Shown piece by piece: positions 34,917-37,463 of a stretch of DNA of 37,463 nucleotides. Every line of letters begins with the position of its first letter. The first letter of the stretch is position 1. Source of the DNA: an uncultured Opitutia bacterium (GTDB taxonomy: Bacteria; Verrucomicrobiota; Verrucomicrobiia; Opitutales; UBA953); NCBI GenBank assembly GCA_903889525.1, contig CAISXT010000006.1, positions 1-37,463 of the forward strand, given 5' to 3'. Position numbers and translations under genes: made by a program. The notes beneath the pieces were generated by a model. It did no database searches, was not told the DNA's origin, and saw only the letters and a list, made by a program, of their open reading frames with translations.

Positions 34917-35642
34917 TTAAAAGGCGGACCACCTGGTCCGCCTTTTTTGTGCCCAGGGTATTTGGTTCAGTGACGTCAGCCGCCACCGGCAATCCATTTC
35001 CCAGGCGCCTTGAGGTGGCGCAAAGACACCGTCCTGCAAAATCGACCACCCTTGGGCAACCAAGGTATACTTGGCATCCAGCAGCATACCAAATCCCTGC
35101 AGGCTGTTATCGGGCAGGTCCCCGTAAATATTTCGATCCTTGGCCACCTCAGACGTAATCTCATCAATTCGCCCCTCCTTAATCCACGTCCCCATGGTCT
35201 TCAGCACGGTCAAATCATAACCCTGGATATCGCTGACGTAGGCGGAGATCCGACTGACGCCACGTTCGCACAGGAAGCGATTCAGGTCGAGTGAGGGAAC
35301 CGTGATACTTTCCGAGACGAAAAGCTGCCCGCTTTGCACGCCTGGAAAATCTTCGGCAAATTTCCCCACCGAAGAGGCGGCACCGTTGCGCGAACTAATA
35401 TTAAAAGTCACCGTGCCATCAACACCCGTCACGGCGGCTTGGACGACCTCGATATATTTCCGCCAAGCGAACCGGCGGCGCAATTTCTCAGCCATCTTAG
35501 GGTTAGCCTCAAAGCAGTAGACCTTACGATAGCGTCCGCAAATCCGGCTGAGCCCCTTACCTCGGTGCACGCCGAGATAGACGAGTACATCCCGATCCGG
35601 GGCGGGCTCAAAAAAGGCTTTGATTCTATCGAGGATGTTCAC
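34917..35642 (-). CDS. FkbM-family methyltransferase-like protein
   Basis: A 241-residue protein from a GTG start (MNILDRIKAFFEP). The FkbM-type SAM-dependent methyltransferase fold is suggested by VLVYLGVHRGKGLSRI (motif I region), VYCFEANPKMAEKLRRRF, VEVVQAAVTGVDGTVTF-like VVQAAVTGVDGTVTFN, SITVPSLDLNRFL and ISAYVSDIQGYDLTVLKTM. The usual D-x-G start of motif I appears as YLG. Such enzymes often methylate sugars or small molecules. The last codons (QKRRTRWSAF and stop) lie inside the terminator hairpin, so the C-terminus may be a recent read-through product. The substrate is unknown. Confidence 0.82.
   Translation of the reverse strand: MNILDRIKAFFEPAPDRDVLVYLGVHRGKGLSRICGRYRKVYCFEANPKMAEKLRRRFAWRKYIEVVQAAVTGVDGTVTFNISSRNGAASSVGKFAEDFPGVQSGQLFVSESITVPSLDLNRFLCERGVSRISAYVSDIQGYDLTVLKTMGTWIKEGRIDEITSEVAKDRNIYGDLPDNSLQGFGMLLDAKYTLVAQGWSILQDGVFAPPQGAWEMDCRWRLTSLNQIPWAQKRRTRWSAF
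34919..34948. terminator. Bidirectional intrinsic terminator
   Basis: AAGGCGGACCA (34921-34931) and TGGTCCGCCTT (34934-34944) are perfect complements with a very short loop, so a stem of about 10 pairs is likely. A T-run (34943-34948) follows on the plus strand, and an A-run precedes it, giving a T-run on the minus strand. It ends the DUF1080 gene. On the minus strand it overlaps the last codons of the FkbM-like gene. Confidence 0.85.
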
Positions 35643-35699
35643 GTTCGCCGAGCTGACGCCACTCTGTACATCGATCCGGCAGGAACAATAAGAATAGCC

Positions 35700-36572
35700 T
35701 CAGCCCAAAGCCCGCGCCAATTGCTCAGCAAGACGGAGGCGGAGGGGCTCGGCGAGTCCGACCAATCGCCGCTGTTCGGCTTCATATTCACCCCGACCTT
35801 GCGCGGTCTCGATGGGAATGGGCCGCAAGCCAATGGCTGAGAAATCGTACGGGCTCGCGCGCATGTCCACGGTTCGCGCCACATGCGCGAGTTCGAAGGC
35901 ATCCGCGGCGAGCTCAGCCGAAACCCACGGCTGGGCCTTCATGCTCCACTTAAACAGATCCATCGTGACATGAATGCAACCGGGCTGCTCGTTCTCGAGG
36001 CGAGCATCGAGCGTCGGGGCGAGTTTGTTCAAGGGCCGGGCACCTGAGGTGAAAAACCGGAAGGCATCGTAATGCGTACAGCGAATCGACATGGCACGCA
36101 CGACCGCATCCGTGCCCTCGGCGCCGAGGCGCAGCGGCCAAGCTCCATGCCGACGCTGCGCTGCTTCACCAAATACCATCGCCCATTCATGCAGACCAAA
36201 ACAGCCGAAGAAGGCCGGACGGGCGGCGACGGCTCGGCAAAGCCGCAAACTAAAATCTAGGCGACTCGCCTGTGCCCCGTCTGGCACGGCCACCCGAACG
36301 AGTCCGTCCTTACCTGCACAGAAGCGGCGACCATCGACCAGCTCGGCCGCATCCATCAGCGCCACACCGGAGCCAGGCGTCCAGCGCCGTAAAGCGGAGA
36401 GACGGAAAGGGTAATAGGTGAAAAGAAAATCTTCCACTGGGTCCGGCTCGCCGCGGAGCGCCCGACCGCGACGTGCGTCGACCAGACGATCCGCGCGCGC
36501 CTCATGGGCAGCCCGTTGCGAGCGCCATTCGGATCCCGCCAGTACGACTGGACTGTCAGCCAGCGAACTCAC
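35700..36572 (-). CDS. Conserved protein often annotated as 3-methyladenine DNA glycosylase
   Basis: A 290-residue protein. I start at the GTG at 36572, which overlaps the upstream stop as GTGA; the frame runs to 36800 but upstream codons overlap the carbonic anhydrase gene and contain no family sequence. Recognisable blocks are DPVEDFLFTYYPFRLSALRRW, FFGCFGLHEWAMVFGE, CTHYDAFRFFTSGARPLN, EQPGCIHVTMDLFKWSMKAQPWVS and RTVDMRASPYDFSAIG. Homologues recalled from actinobacteria carry the glycosylase label, but I see no helix-hairpin-helix or AAG-type catalytic motif. The true activity is uncertain. It forms a unit with the carbonic anhydrase-like gene. Confidence 0.75.
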   Translation of the reverse strand: MSSLADSPVVLAGSEWRSQRAAHEARADRLVDARRGRALRGEPDPVEDFLFTYYPFRLSALRRWTPGSGVALMDAAELVDGRRFCAGKDGLVRVAVPDGAQASRLDFSLRLCRAVAARPAFFGCFGLHEWAMVFGEAAQRRHGAWPLRLGAEGTDAVVRAMSIRCTHYDAFRFFTSGARPLNKLAPTLDARLENEQPGCIHVTMDLFKWSMKAQPWVSAELAADAFELAHVARTVDMRASPYDFSAIGLRPIPIETAQGRGEYEAEQRRLVGLAEPLRLRLAEQLARALG

Positions 36573-37144
36573 TCGAAGCGGCGGTGATGGACGGCGACCT
36601 TTACGTACTTCTCCGCCCAACCTGGTAGGGCCGCCATCTCGGCGACACTCAATGGACGCACCACCTTGGCGGGCGACCCCATGACCAAAGAGCCGTCGGG
36701 CACCTGCGTGCCCTTGGTCACCAGCGAATTGGCGCCGATGATGCAGCGATTCCCGATGACGGCACCGTCGAGAATCGTGGCGTGCATGCCGATCAGGCAC
36801 TCGTCGCCGATGGTGCAGGCGTGAATCATCGCAAGGTGCCCGACCGTGACACGTGCCCCGATCTTCGCCGGTAAGCCGTCAGCCACATGGACCACGGCAC
36901 CGTCCTGGATATTCGTGCCCTCGCCAACGGCGATCGGGGCGATATCCCCCCGCAGCACCGCACAGGGCCAGACGCTGGACCTGGGGCCGATGGTGACATT
37001 CCCGATGACGACTGCCTTAGCATGGACGAAGGCGGTGGCGTGCACGCTGGGCCCCTTGGAGAGATTACGGGTCAGCTCCTTGGAGAGAGCCTCGTCCGCA
37101 TCCGTGGGCTCTCCGAACTGGCTGGCTTGATGGAAAGGGTTCAT
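36569..37144 (-). CDS. Gamma-carbonic anhydrase-like hexapeptide-repeat protein
   Basis: A 191-residue left-handed beta-helix protein from the ATG at 37144 (MNPFHQASQFGEP); the longer frame to 37282 translates the hexamer repeat and is not used. The hexapeptide repeats run from VIGNVTIGPRSSVWPCAVLRGD through GTNIQDGAVVHV to VTVGHLAMIHACTIGDECLIGMHATILDG. The zinc-ligand histidines are in VVHV, VGHLAMIH (two) and GMHA, as in gamma-carbonic anhydrases and YrdA/PaaY proteins. The N-terminal 40 residues are extra. Carbonic anhydrase activity is possible but not proven by sequence; family members also serve as assembly or thioesterase proteins. Its stop overlaps the next gene start. Confidence 0.88.
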   Translation of the reverse strand: MNPFHQASQFGEPTDADEALSKELTRNLSKGPSVHATAFVHAKAVVIGNVTIGPRSSVWPCAVLRGDIAPIAVGEGTNIQDGAVVHVADGLPAKIGARVTVGHLAMIHACTIGDECLIGMHATILDGAVIGNRCIIGANSLVTKGTQVPDGSLVMGSPAKVVRPLSVAEMAALPGWAEKYVKVAVHHRRFE

Positions 37145-37240
37145 GTCCGGAGAATTAAGCACCTCCCCCCGACAGGGAAGGCGGAATGAGTCCCCCGTGC
37201 TGCTTTGACCCGATTTTATTGCCAAAACCCCTTTTTCTGA

Positions 37241-37288
37241 CCCCAGCCCTATCCCTATCCCCATCCCTATCCCGGTCCCCATCCCTAA
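37241..37288. repeat. Eight imperfect CCCTAT/CCCCAT hexamers, potential G-quadruplex
   Basis: Eight C-tracts of three or four begin exactly every 6 bases (37241, 37247, 37253 and so on to 37283). Spacers are mostly TAT, AT or AG. On the minus strand this gives GGG/GGGG runs with 2-3-nt loops, a strong quadruplex motif. It lies in the 206-bp gap between the divergent carbonic anhydrase-like gene and rplU. Any role in either promoter is inference. Confidence 0.8.
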
Positions 37289-37350
37289 TCACCCCACAAT
37301 TCCCCTTGCCAACCCCCTCTCCCTCCGTTTGCTCCGACCTTCCGACAGCC

Positions 37351-37463
37351 ATGAAGGCCACATTTATCACCTCCGGTCGCCAGTTCACCGTCAAGCAAGG
37401 CGACATCCTCATCGTTAACCAGTACCCTGGTAAGAACGAAGGGGACATCCTCACCTTTGACCA
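37351..37463 (+). CDS. rplU: 50S ribosomal protein L21, N-terminal part (cut by window edge)
   Basis: An ATG at 37351 opens 37 codons to the window edge: MKATFITSGRQFTVKQGDIL, then a stretch ending in GDILTFD. This matches the start of L21 (TGGKQYxVxxGD, then GDxVxFDxVL), a large-subunit protein. It is preceded by the C-tract hexamer region, which should hold its promoter. The rest, and the usual downstream rpmA, lie outside the window. The identification rests on a short N-terminal segment. Confidence 0.85.
   Translation, partial: MKATFITSGRQFTVKQGDILIVNQYPGKNEGDILTFD

Noticed and set aside
35700-36800. The full 366-codon version of the glycosylase-labelled protein
   Set aside because: The first 76 codons overlap the carbonic anhydrase-like gene and are Arg/His/Gly-rich with no family match. 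The GTG at 36572 gives a clean GTGA overlap and the expected family length.
36569-37282. The 237-codon version of the carbonic anhydrase-like protein
   Set aside because: The extra N-terminus is translation of the hexamer repeat (GIGMGIGIGLG) and is unlikely to be coding.

Overview
The window is about 37.5 kb of GC-rich, almost gene-saturated bacterial chromosome. I see no rRNA, tRNA, insertion sequence, prophage or CRISPR array. The best taxonomic guess is the PVC group, probably Verrucomicrobiota (Opitutae-like). The reasons are a double-length, tandem-fused UvrA of the kind I recall from Chlamydiae, a secreted DUF1080 (3-keto-disaccharide hydrolase) protein, an aa3-type heme A pathway and weak Shine-Dalgarno usage. 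This is inference, not a phylogeny.

Region 1 (1-15425, all minus strand) is one long str-S10-spc-alpha ribosomal cluster. In transcription order it reads rpsL, rpsG, fusA, rpsJ, a 145-nt structured gap, rplC, rplD, rplW, rplB, rpsS, a small secreted ORF, rplV, rpsC, rplP, rpmC, rpsQ, rplN, rplX, rplE, rpsN, rpsH, rplF, rplR, rpsE, rplO, secY, map, rpsM (cut by the window edge). The order is classical with four departures: no tuf after fusA, no rpmD between rpsE and rplO, no infA or rpmJ between map and rpsM, and an exported 112-residue protein encoded between rpsS and rplV.

Region 2 (15598-25954, plus strand) starts divergently from the str operon. It holds a secreted TPR protein, sufE, ctaA and ctaB (heme A synthesis for cytochrome oxidase), 5-formyl-THF cyclo-ligase and the 1838-residue double UvrA, whose two halves have diverged.

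Region 3 (26032-31924, plus strand) is a tight operon: a membrane-anchored transglutaminase-like protein, pdxJ, acpS, nnr and dprA. The first three genes are joined by 4-bp ATGA overlaps.

Region 4 (31925-37463) is mixed. A SanA/YdcF-like membrane protein (minus) abuts dprA stop to stop. Divergent from it is an NtrC-type sigma-54 activator with a near-consensus -24/-12 promoter right at its own start codon, then the DUF1080 protein. A bidirectional hairpin terminator follows; it lies inside the 3' end of a convergent FkbM-type methyltransferase gene. Next on the minus strand are a conserved protein usually labelled 3-methyladenine DNA glycosylase and a gamma-carbonic anhydrase-like protein, joined by a GTGA overlap. 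A 206-bp divergent intergenic region with eight C-tract hexamers leads to the start of rplU (cut by the window edge).

No gene-free stretch exceeds 300 bases. The largest are 37145-37350 (hexamer repeat), 15426-15597 (str promoter/leader region), 32558-32712 (sigma-54 promoter) and 11852-11996 (structured leader before rplC).
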